Positions 23,289 through 33,356 of a stretch of 64,000 nucleotides of DNA are shown here, piece by piece (position 1 is the first letter of the stretch; every line of letters begins with the position of its first letter). Made by a program: the position numbers and the translations under genes. The stretch is from Austropuccinia psidii (lineage: Eukaryota; Basidiomycota; Pucciniomycetes; Pucciniales; Sphaerophragmiaceae). Where the stretch lies: contig JALGQZ010000003.1 of NCBI GenBank assembly GCA_023105745.1, positions 41,183,185 to 41,247,184 on the forward strand, read 5' to 3'. Below the pieces are notes generated by a model that was not told the origin of the DNA, made no database searches, and saw only the letters and a program-made list of their open reading frames with translations.

Positions 23289-25234
23289 TGTAAGGTTTGA
23301 CTATGAAACAATAAGTAAAAATTAGTAATATTTTACTTATTGTACTATGAATGTCCTTATAAATAAAATAAATAAGATAAAAATAATTATAATAATAAAG
23401 AATTATTATAATTATGATGTAAAATAATTATATTATTAAATAAATTTAATAATATAATTTATATTATAAAAAAAATAAGATAATAAATAAATATATTAAT
23501 ATAAGATAAGTAATTTATTTAAAAGCACTTTATTATTGTTACAAACAAATAACAAAGGCATAAGAAATTGTTTTTTCTTAATAAAAAACAATTAATAACA
23601 ATAATATTACTAATATTAAAGCTATAAATTAATATAAATACTATTTATATTAATTATAGAATCATTAAAGTGATAATAGAGAAAAGATTATTATAATAAG
23701 AGAAATAACCTACTTTTAATGCTTAATATAATAATTTTGAATAATTTTACGCCAAAAAATGTAAATACAGCTTGATTAAATTGTATTTACAATACATTCT
23801 AAGAGAAATTACAATTTTTCTTGATTTTACGTGGAATAGAGGTTTTTAAGAGAAATTTAAACAAAACAATTAAATAATTGCAATAATCATGTCAAAGATG
23901 ATGATGATAATACAACTATCTTTGCTCTTTAATAATATAAAGAATAAAGAATTTACCTTTTTATTTAATGAATAAATGTTTTGTAAGCGTCTGAGGGGAA
24001 AGCACAGTAAAAAGAGCTCTATTTATAGTAAATACCTCCCTCATAGAGTCCAGCATTTCTGATAGACGTTTACCTATTATTTCTACTAGAAATAATCAAT
24101 ACACGTTTGGTGATGATTACATCATGATCAAACCAACTTACCTCATAATTATGCCATTAATTAGAGTTATCACTATGACTCTAATTTTGATGACATCATA
24201 GGTTTGAAAGAAGCCTAATATTTGTGGATTCTATTATTATGAATCATATTCTAATAGTATTCACCAGTTATATCACCTATATGACTGTTAAAGTTAAAAT
24301 AAGATTACAGTGAGTGATCTTAAATGATCAAATTTAAGCTTAAGATTTGAGCATTGATAACGTTTAATTCATACAGGCTACAGCTATTCTGAGGGTGGAT
24401 TCCAATAGATTGGCATGTCCTAATTACACTACCAAGAGTCTTTCATTACATCATCAAAACTGTATTTTTGATGATTTTTCTTGGAACTCATCTTTTCTGT
24501 TGAAATTTAACATTTTAAACTTCAAACCATGATTTCAAGGGGTTATACCTTGAATGTTGTAATAGAAAATACATCATTCTTCAAAAATGAACTAGTAGAA
24601 TCTAACTGTCTACTTTTTTTTAATTTGGACCACTTTCACAACAAAGTGGTCAACAGCTCTATTGATTTTAATCAGTAATTCATTACAGGTTTTAACCTTG
24701 TTTATAGCCTGTGAAATAAATTTCATTTCTGTATTTCTACAGTAATTACGTGGTGACTTTATTTTTGGTTCATCACTCTATCATGTATATTTCAAAAGAT
24801 ATCAGCTAAAATCCTTGAATATATGCATTGACCAAAAAAGTGCATATATTCAGCTTAACTCCTTAGGTATTGACTTTGGAGATTAGCTTCTTAATTGTTC
24901 TATGTGTAGAGTTTCATGGAGAATGTAATGGTACCATTTATCTCACATGTTTTTTATTGGTATTTGAAAAAATTGAGGATTCATGTTTTTTATAAGGTAT
25001 TATTACTTATAACTAATTAAATATTGACTTTACAGATATGCCATAAAAATGGTATATGTGTATTTTACCATGGGGTATCTAATGGTGTAGCTTATCTCAC
25101 ATGTTTATTCATTGGTTTTTTAGTTAAACCAAGTTTTATGCCTATTTATGGCGTTTTTGTAGCTTTAAGGTATAATTATTTCAAATATTTCTTGTGACCT
25201 TTTTTGGTATGAGGTCATATCTCAAAGGTTCACA
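23289..25234 (+). repeat. solo LTR, family D, inside gypsy C pol
   Basis: A 1,946-bp insertion starting TGTAAGGTTTGAC and ending GGTTCACA. It lies exactly between two halves of the C reverse transcriptase reading, with GCTTG before (23284-23288) and GCTTC after (25235-25239), a one-mismatch 5-bp duplication. The left third is almost pure A/T (23330-23720). A TATA-like ctatttatagtaaatacc lies near 24019. There is no internal coding region, so it is a solo LTR. Orientation is inferred only from TG...CA and could be either. Confidence 0.75.
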
Positions 25235-25239
25235 GCTTC

Positions 25240-27160
25240 ACCAGTGAGGAAGCTCACCAGGAAAGACGTTTAATAGATGTGGGAGAAAAAATCTCATGAG
25301 GAATTCCTGAAGCTAAGAAAAACTGTAGGAGAAGTAATAACCTTCAAAAATCAAACTATTCAAAAGAAGGAGGAATGATTAAACTAGCAGTAGACTCCAT
25401 CTACCTAGCTGCTGTGGCAGTCCTACCCCCAAGAAGATACATAGAGGATCGATAGACCCATGCTTTATGAGTCAATTACATTCTCAAGATTGGAACAGAC
25501 ATACTCCCAGCCACACCTTGAGGATTGTGGAGTGGCAAAAATATTAAAAAATCTTCAGAAAATATTGGGGGGAGAAAAATTTGAATTAAAATTTGATGCA
25601 AAAGCTTTAATTGAAATGATCAATTCATCTTGTTTACCAAATGCCCCAATGATAAGATGGGTTGCTTTTATTTAATTATTCTCTTTTGAACTAGTACATA
25701 AGCCAGGAAAAACTTTTCAAATTCCAGATCAACTATCAAGAAGACCTCAAGTAAAGGATAATGAAAAAAAACAGCCATCTGAATTTGATGAATAAGAAGA
25801 ATGGATAAAGCCACATCCAGGAATTGAAGCCAATGATATAAATTCCATAAGAATCTTAGGAGTTAGATTGCCAGAAATTGAGGAAGGCTGTTGGAAAAGA
25901 AGGGAGTTATTTTAAATTACATAAATAAAGCCAGTTTACAGTACAGAAGAGGATTTCAGAAAAATTAAAAGAATGTCACTCAATTTCTCTTTAGACAAGC
26001 GCCAGCTTAAAATGAGGAATTAGCCAAACCCTCAAGTAGTTTTCTCAATCCAAAACACACAGAAAAAGATCATGAAGTCATGACATGATGAAATGGGACA
26101 CAGAGGAGAGAATTAAACTTACAGAAGAGTGAAGGAAAGATTTTGGTGGGAAGGAGTGAAGAAAATAGTTGATAAATGAGTAAAGTAATTTCAAGCTTAT
26201 GAGAACAGATTCCATAACAAACAAAAAGAAGAAGGGAAAATATCACTCACCACAAATTTCTTTGAAAGACTAAGAATTTGTGCAGTGCATGTAAAATCAG
26301 GAAGATGGAAATATTGGGTAGTAGCAAGAGATGATTTTCCAGGATGGCCAGCAAAAGTTGTTCTGTCTAAACCTACAACAAAGTGAGTCTAAGAATGGTT
26401 ACTACAGTATGTATTTTTAGATATGGAGCACCAAAGTAGGTCACAGTAGATGGAGGATCTGAATATATAATATGGTTACAAGATAGATTAAGGAAGGCAA
26501 AATTAAAAATAAAGGTCACAACCCCTTATTATCCTGAATCTCAAGCAAAGGTCAAAAGAGGGCACATGAAGTTAACGGATGCCTTAGTAAAAATGTGTGG
26601 AAAAAATGGTTAAAAAGGAAAATGATATCTACCTCTGTGACAATAGCTGAAAGAATCTCAGAAAAACAGACAACAGGGTATTCACAATTTGAAATTCAAT
26701 CTGGTCAGAGAACAATATCAAGCATAGATATAGAAGCAAACACATATTTAGAAATGGAATGGAATAAAGTATCATCAACAGAATATTTATGGAAAGAAAG
26801 AGGTACTAAATTATCTTCAAAGGAGGTAATGAGAAGAAAGCAGAAAATAAGTGGAGGAATCCCAGGGAAGATACAAAGAAACATTGGGATAAGAGATTGG
26901 CACATCAAAGAAGAAAGTCAATTGAACCTGGAGAGATGGTTTCAGTTTACAATAGTACTTTTGAGGCTCAATGGCGACTATTATACAGGAATAGATGGAA
27001 TGGGCCACATAGAGTTCTTAAAAAGTGACTGATGGTCCATATGAGCTTGAAGAGCTAGATGGAACAGAATTAGCAAGAAGACTTGGAGAAAGTCAAAGAA
27101 AAACTTTTCATCCAAGAGGAGATCCAGAAGAGTAAAGTTCAGGAGAAGAAGATGAGGAAC
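25240..27160 (+). pseudogene. pol: gypsy C pol, RNase H and integrase part, broken
   Basis: Second half of the C pol. RNase H gives RPMLYESITFSRLEQTYSQP, LEDCGVAKILKNLQKIL, ELKFDAKALIEMINS and, after a stop at about 25674, ELVHKPGKTFQIPDQLSRRP. Integrase gives FRYGAPK, TVDGGSEYI (catalytic Asp), VTTPYYPESQAKVKRGHMKL and LTDALVKMCG. The position normally holding the catalytic Glu reads K (AKVKRG rather than a V-ERG form), so even the motif is damaged. An open stretch of 145 codons (26595-27032) covers the integrase C-terminus, followed by YELEELDGTELARRLGESQ. Several stops and frame changes make it inactive. Confidence 0.8.
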
Positions 27161-27265
27161 TGGATGACAAAGGAATTTAAGAACAAAATTAAACAGAATA
27201 ATAATAATAAAAACTGTCAAGTGCTGAGAAAGGGAATTTTAACCTTAAATACTGGGAAAAGCATA

Positions 27266-28534
27266 AAATGGAGAGGGAAATGTGGTACTCCATACCTTTT
27301 CTGAAAGGTTCAAGTCCACTTTGGGACAATAATAATAGTAGATAGTTATAGTTTGTATAAGATGATATGTGAATGTAAATGAAAATAAAAATAAAAATAA
27401 AAAGAAAAATAAACAAAAATAAAGAAATGAGAATGATAAATAACACAAAAGTAAAAGAAAAACAAAAAATCATAAAATTAAAGATTTTGATATATTTTAC
27501 CTAAGGTTAAGGCTATGAAATAATTTCACCATTAAAATCTGAATAAAATTTAACCTAGGGTTAAATCTTGGCTCAAGGGCAAAGGATCAAAATTGGGCAA
27601 GATATCTTCAATTTAGAAATCATATATAGATACCCTCATAAATAAGCTCATAAATTTTACAGAATAAGTTGATGCCAAACTATACCTTTACAGTAATACT
27701 TAACCCTCATTAATATTTCCATAAGTACCATATATCTGAAATAATTATGGACTTATATACACTGTATGTTATGAATATGAAAAGTCATACTTTCACACAG
27801 AAAACCAAAAGTAATTACAAGATACCATATCTTGATCATATTTCATATTAAACTCTGCCAATGACCTTTCAAAACCACAAATCAGGATAAAATAACCAAG
27901 TCAGAATCTGATTGGTCAGAATTGGAGATAACTCAAAGTTCATATTAAAGATTACTAATTGATATGATAGATCAATCTGATTGGTCAGAAAAGTTCATTG
28001 AAATGATGGATCAATCTCATTGGTCAGAAAACACCACACTACAATGACTCAAAAATGGAGAAATTTCATGTCCCTTGTTTTGAAAGGCTCTTTGGAGGCC
28101 ACAAAAGGTATAAATAGAGGTCCTCTCTCTGAAATTCCCCCTCATTCTTTGGATTAACAAAATAATCTGAAGGATCAATCCATTCCTCTCTACTAGGATG
28201 GTTCAGTATTGAAAAGATCAGTAGCTAGGCTCAGTATCTTATATTATGATTTATTATTAATTGATGAAAGATATCTATAATAATAATGAAAGAGCTTAAT
28301 AAAATTGAATAGTCTTACCATCATAGTAGCAGTGCTCAAGTGATATTTGAAGAAAGTATCATCTGTTATCTTATCAGAATTCTTCACCACCCTTATTTAT
28401 AGAAGGGATATCAACTCACCCTCATCCATTATATCATAGCCTTTCTAGACATATTAAATTATATTTATATTGATCCTAATAGTATGATATTAATATTATA
28501 CTATTTATATCCTACCCTTATATTTACCGCAACA
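27266..28534 (+). repeat. polypurine tract and 3' LTR of gypsy C
   Basis: The C integrase is followed by a purine tract ending gagagggaaa (27280) and an LTR opening TGTGGTACTCC at 27281. The right end is placed at TTACCGCAACA (28534), because beyond it minus-strand family A pol homology becomes readable. With one copy in the window the end is inferred. The interior holds a well-formed promoter (separate entry). No 5' partner LTR was found upstream. Confidence 0.6.
27908..28120 (+). promoter_or_regulatory. LTR promoter: three CCAAT-type boxes and a TATA box
   Basis: Three near-identical copies of ctgattggtcagaa lie at 27908-27921, 27977-27990 and 28016-28029 (the last reads ctcattggtcagaa). 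Each carries ATTGG, the reverse complement of CCAAT. About 80 bp downstream is TATAAATAGAGG (28109-28120). This is the layout of an RNA polymerase II promoter bound by a CCAAT-binding (HAP/NF-Y) complex. Transcription would start near 28140-28150, within the LTR. Confidence 0.6.
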
Positions 28535-29080
28535 CCTCTTAAAAAATTATGGTACTCTTAAATTTTCTATTTCTATCGATAGTATAACTCAATCACCTTT
28601 AAAATTCTTAAATAGCTATCAAGATTATAATTAATATTAAGAGTGATCTGAAAAAGAATCTTTACAAATATCTCAAGTATTGAAAGAAGGAATACTAGAA
28701 TAATCAATTAAAAAGAATTATATAATCAATAACCAGAAGTTAAGAAAGCCTCAATTATTAGAGGAATTTTAGCTATTACCATTATAATCATAGTGAGACT
28801 TTATTGAAATACTGATAGCTACTTCTGAATACAATGCTCTAATTTGAAAGCCACCAAAATAAATAATTGATGTTTCATCTCATCAAGAGGGTATTGTTTT
28901 CAGTATAGTTAGAGAGGCAGAAAATACACCTTAGCATCAATGGTTATTTGCTAATTCTTAAATTCAGAACAGAATAACCAAGAATTTCACTCTCAAGGTA
29001 CTTCCTATTATTTATCCCACAACAAAAGGAGTTGCCATACCATTGTCCCAATTTGATAAATTATATGGCAGGACTGCTAG
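28535..29080 (-). pseudogene. pol: family A element M2, end of RNase H and RNase H-integrase linker
   Basis: Continues leftward the minus-strand pol that stops at 48929. From 29080 it reads LAVLPYNLSNWDNG, matching the family [14 protein letters not shown] block. Weaker matches follow: CIQK, stop, LS for SIQKKLW, then SILE and NYNLDSYLRIL for [13 protein letters not shown]. The target duplication of element O (GCTAG, 29076-29080) is its right edge. It is strongly decayed, with stops throughout. The assignment is good near 29000-29080 and tentative to the left. Integrase was not found. Confidence 0.55.
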
Positions 29081-30703
29081 TGTCACAACCACGAGTTTTG
29101 GCTCTCCTCCTTGATGGCTGCGGCAATCCAACCTGGAGCCCAGATGGGGCCAATTGGTCACGTCATGTCCTTTATGGCCAATTGGCCCCCTTGGGTGTTT
29201 TATGGTTTTTTACGCCATAGCCCCTCTAAACCATCATTTATGGCCTCAGGCCATATCCTGCCATCATTGGCCTTCTTGGCCAATTTCCACCTCACCAACC
29301 CCCAGGCCTTCATCTTTTATTTTGGGCCTGGGGGGGTCCTTTTATCTTCTAGGGGGTTCTGGACCCCCTAGCCGACCCCTTTCATTATGGGGGTTTTGGC
29401 CTAAATGGCCTTTTTGGGCCATTTAGGCCCCCTACGGCTTCTACGGTCCGTACGGACCATGGACCGTGGGCCGCGGTCCGTAGGCCAATTAGGCCAAAAG
29501 GGGCCAAAGGGCCTAGCCACCTAGGCCCCAAACCACAATTGGGCCCACCTGAGCCAATTTTGGCCATGACTTCCTTGGACCCAAAAATGACCAAATCCCT
29601 CTTGGACACCTTTTTGGCCATAAACCCCGTAGGACCCAGCTTTGGCCATGGACCACCAGAGGCCACCAGATCAGCTCAGCAAAGCCTTCCCCTCAACTTA
29701 AGGGGAATTCCTTCCTTTCCTTCATGCCCTCCGTACCCAAGATTGCAGGTGTGGTGCATATATGGTATTATATACCATTATGCACCATTTTTGCTCAGCA
29801 ATCCAATGGTGACGTTTTCAGGACCCAATTCCACCTTTCCATTTCAAGGTCCATAATTCCAACGCCCATTTTGAAGGAGGACTTTTCAGCTCATCAGTCT
29901 GGCAATCCATGGCGCCAATTCAGAAGATCATTCAAGGATCCCAACCACCTGTATCTGCAGGAGTTGGGTTGGTACAATTCATTCAGGATTATTCTAAGGT
30001 CAATTCTCAAGAGGTATTACATCATTTAAATCAGTTGTCAAGACATCAAGTATTCAATACTCCTTGGACAACCCAATTCATCCGTACAGGCCTTATTCAA
30101 TCAACCTGTATAGCCTTGGCCCAATTGGGCCATTTCTTATTCCACGGTGTGAATTCCATCACACAGTTCAAATCTCAAGATGGCCAGAGCTGTATTTCCC
30201 GATTCAGACAATACAGTCATTGATCCACCTTCCAGGATCAATCTTTCACCTTTTCACATATACCGGCCACCTTTCATCACCTGGGGACTTTTCCCCAGTT
30301 AATTAATATATTGGATTTCTTTTTATCCTTATTTTCTTTTAAATTATTAAAGTTAAGACTGATAATCTTAAGTCAGTCATTAGCACCTTCTTCTCTTTCT
30401 TTCTTCCCCTGTCAGTGGATATTGGTGGTCATATCCTTTACTAATTCCATTGTTCTTTCTGACAGGTTGAAACAGTGAATTGAGGATTCACTTGGTTGGC
30501 TTCTTGGCTTTGGCTTCCTTTTATTTTGGCCTCTGGCTTCATTCTTCTTATTCTTTGTTATCTTTGGCATATTTGTCCTCTCTCTATTTCCTGCTTAAGA
30601 AATATATTCCATAGTATTTTCTTATCATCTTTTGGAGCCCTCCAAGTGAGTTCTTGATTCCTGAGTGCCAGGCCCTCTTGCTTCCATAAGAGCCCCTGTG
30701 ACA
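29081..30703 (+). repeat. 5' LTR of element O
   Basis: 1,623 bp, TGTCACAACCACGAG to CCCCTGTGACA, paired with 47311-48928. Landmarks are a G/C-rich palindromic patch at 29441-29484, a near-perfect 34-bp palindrome at 29753-29786 starting GGTGCATA and ending TATGCACC, an ACATATA box at 30256-30262, hairpin CTGGGG/CCCCAG at 30281-30298, and AGTTAATTAATATA at 30297-30310. GGCC words are extremely frequent in the first half. Confidence 0.92.
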
Positions 30704-31415
30704 TTATATTAATTAACTCATAATTTCTTTTCATTCTATTCATTCATTCTTCATCAATTGTATTCATTCATTCATCCAAATTATGACTCTTTAACGTTTA
30801 TGAAAATTTATGATTCTTCGTCATCTCTCAATTTTCTCTCACTCATTTCTTCATTCTTAAAATTGAAAGCTGACCCAAATTTTATTTTCTCTTCATCTTT
30901 TCAATCTTAATCTCATTTTTCATTATCATCAATCTTACTCTTATCTGTAATTCAGGCGTTTTTATCTTTGATCCTCAAATTATTCATCAGATTATTCAGA
31001 CACGTTCTTCATATCAGGATTCATTTTGATTTATTCCTCAAGAATTTTGATTTTGGAAGAATTCACTTAGAATTGATTTGATTGACCAATTTGACATAAT
31101 TGAAATTGACATCAAGATAATTGATTGACCTGAAGATTTTATTGATTTGCTGATTATTCACATCAAGAATTCATTTTGATTGATTGACTTTCTGCAAGAT
31201 TCTGATTTGATTTGATTGTGATTGATTTGATTCATTGATTTACTTCAAGACATTGATCTTATTTTTGACTTCAAGACTTCATTTGATTTTGATTTATTGA
31301 CGTACTTGAAGATTTTCACTTGATTCCTTTATTTCCTCAAGATTTGATTGTTGATTCTTTACTTCAAGATAATTTTGAATTTCCTTTCATTTATTTGATT
31401 TATTATTCCTGAATC
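30704..31415 (+). other. primer-binding position and leader of element O
   Basis: One base after the LTR lies TATATTAATTAACT (30705-30718), the exact complement of AGTTAATTAATATA within the LTR. I see no TGG-type tRNA primer site. The rest of the 0.7-kb leader is built of T-rich repeats of ttgatt and tcaaga with no long open frame. It would hold the packaging signal, but none can be pinpointed. Confidence 0.65.
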
Positions 31416-32753
31416 ATGCCAGTTGAACATTCACCTCCTGCAAGACAGACCAGATCTCAGGCCAGAACTCAAGCTGTTCTGACTCCAACTCCAAGGGCTC
31501 CTCTTGACGGTACCCCAGCAGTTTCTCAACTGAGGGCCAGATTGGACAGAGGACCCACTTTGGAAGGAGCAGCACCATCCAGGAAGGAAGGAAGAGGGCC
31601 AAGGAGATCAATCTCATTATCAGGAGTGGTTGGCGGATTCCCAGGACTTTCAAGAACCAGTCCCAAGGTTCAAGGTGAAGATGATGAAGAGGAGGAGGAG
31701 AATTCTGTGGAAGAGGAAGAGTCTAATGGTACTGAGGCTGCTCCTGCTCCTGTGGGAGCATCTGAAGGCACCAGAGGACCAACTCTAGCCCAGTCTGATC
31801 AGCCTGTCTCTCATCAGTCCGAACCATCTTTATTGGTCATCATGCAGCAGATGACTCAAATTATGGCCAATCTTCAAGCAGCTTCTTCCTCTGAGTCATC
31901 AAGACCACCAGCCTTCAAGACTCCCTCTATGAAGGCTCCACAATCCTTTTATGGGACTCAACCCTTCAAAATCAGAAGCTTCATTCAATCTTGTCAACTC
32001 ATCTTTCATAATGATCCGGCAAACTTCTCTCAAGATAGAAAGAAGGTTCTTTATGCCACTTCATTCTTAGTTGGCAGGGCTGCAAAATGGATTGAGCCTT
32101 ATCTTTCCAATCTCAATAATCAAGACTCAAGTTACCTTGTCAATTCCTGGCCACTGTTTGAATCCCAATTGTTCACTTTATTTGGAGACCCAAATGAAGT
32201 TAGAAAAGCTGAAGCAGAATTGGATGGCCTTAGGATGAAAGAAGGTGGGCATGTTTCTTTATATATTGCCAATTTCAGGAGTTTGGTTTCAAGAATCGGG
32301 GATTGGGGTGAAAGGGCTCTCATTCATCATTTCAGGAAGGGCTTGGCCTCCAGAATTCTGGATCAATTAGCCTCCCATCCTTCAAATATTGATTCTCTTC
32401 AAGACTTAATGGACGTCAGCCTGGAACTTGATACCAGGTACCATGAGAGGCAAAAAGAGAAGAATCATCACCAAGAGAAGAAGCCTGAAGCCACGAAGTC
32501 TCACTCTTCTCATCATCAAGTTTCTTCAAGCTCAAGGCATAAGAAGAAATTTAATTCTCAAAAGCGGGACAAGCCCCATTCTTCTTTGTTGAATAAAGAT
32601 TTCAAGCTCATGAACTCTGAAAAAGAAAGAAGAATCAAAGAGGGTCTTTGTACCTATTGTGGTGGGAAGCATAGTCTTGAGTCCTGTTTCAAAAGGCCTC
32701 AAAACAAGCTTACCCAACCGTCAGGCAAATTTCCCAGCCAGGGAAAAGCCTGA
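31416..32753 (+). CDS. gag: Gag polyprotein of element O
   Basis: An intact 445-residue Gag, the structural protein that packages element RNA into particles. It starts at the family ATG ([15 protein letters not shown]). In order it has a basic, proline-rich N-terminus; an acidic stretch with DDEEEEEN around residue 90; a Ser/Gln-rich linker; the Ty3-type capsid region (about 170-345) with [28 protein letters not shown] and [21 protein letters not shown]; a basic region rich in K, H and S; and one CX2CX4HX4C-like zinc knuckle, [13 protein letters not shown], near residue 413. The stop (32751-32753) follows a GGGAAAA heptamer by three bases. It is about 95% identical by eye to the element I Gag. 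Confidence 0.9.
   Translation: MPVEHSPPARQTRSQARTQAVLTPTPRAPLDGTPAVSQLRARLDRGPTLEGAAPSRKEGRGPRRSISLSGVVGGFPGLSRTSPKVQGEDDEEEEENSVEEEESNGTEAAPAPVGASEGTRGPTLAQSDQPVSHQSEPSLLVIMQQMTQIMANLQAASSSESSRPPAFKTPSMKAPQSFYGTQPFKIRSFIQSCQLIFHNDPANFSQDRKKVLYATSFLVGRAAKWIEPYLSNLNNQDSSYLVNSWPLFESQLFTLFGDPNEVRKAEAELDGLRMKEGGHVSLYIANFRSLVSRIGDWGERALIHHFRKGLASRILDQLASHPSNIDSLQDLMDVSLELDTRYHERQKEKNHHQEKKPEATKSHSSHHQVSSSSRHKKKFNSQKRDKPHSSLLNKDFKLMNSEKERRIKEGLCTYCGGKHSLESCFKRPQNKLTQPSGKFPSQGKA
32741..32747 (+). promoter_or_regulatory. probable -1 ribosomal frameshift site of element O
   Basis: The heptamer G GGA AAA, in the gag frame, fits the X XXY YYZ pattern for -1 slippage. It is followed by GCC and the gag TGA. 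The pro-pol frame is open through this point in the -1 frame. The same heptamer occurs at the same place in elements I and F. Confidence 0.6.
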
Positions 32754-33356
32754 GTGAAGGTCATGTTATGTTCAATGGTCTTCACAGTTTTCCTTCCAGA
32801 GCACAATTGTGCATTCTGAATACTGGTGTCAAAAATTCTGTTAAATTTTTTGTTTTTTCTTCTCTTTCTGATGTTTTTTACAGTATTCTCATTGATTCTG
32901 GTGCTACACACTCATTCATTGCAAAGCAGTTTGTTCACAAGTACTCATTGACTACGTCAGAACTTCCAGAGAAGATTCCTCTTATCATTTTGGACTCCTC
33001 TGAGTCACCTTCCTTATTTGTGACTCACCATACTAAATATATGGTTGAGCTCCCTTCCTTCCCAAGCTTTGAATGGGACTTTTTAGTCATTGATACTCCC
33101 AAGGGAGAAGACCTCATATTGGGCTTTGACTTTCTCAATCATTTTAATCCTTCTATTGATTGGAGGCAAGGGCTGATCACCTTTAATCCTGATCATTTGG
33201 ACTATTCTGATCCTTCTAATTCTGTCCGTAATGACTTTTCTTCTGCCAAGTCTTGTGCAGCTCTGGTTGGTGACTCTAGAACACCATCATTTCCATCTTC
33301 TGTCCATATTCCTTCCCTTAATTCCCCACAGTCATTACTATCTCCTAGAGCTGAAG
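32754..33356 (+). pseudogene. pol: element O protease part of pro-pol, interrupted by element I
   Basis: N-terminal part of the O pro-pol frame, readable from about 32747 and with an ATG at 32768 (MFNGLHSF). It holds the aspartic protease: catalytic [15 protein letters not shown] (about 32894-32938) and the flap/second strand [17 protein letters not shown]. The frame runs into element I at 33357 immediately after TGAAG and continues at 43425 ([11 protein letters not shown]). The part present is undamaged by eye, but the gene is cut. Confidence 0.88.

Noticed and set aside
27189..27473. A 94-codon minus frame with long F/I/L stretches that looked like a membrane protein.
   Set aside because: It comes from an aaataaaaataaaaag simple repeat on the plus strand at 27376-27430 in the LTR of gypsy C.
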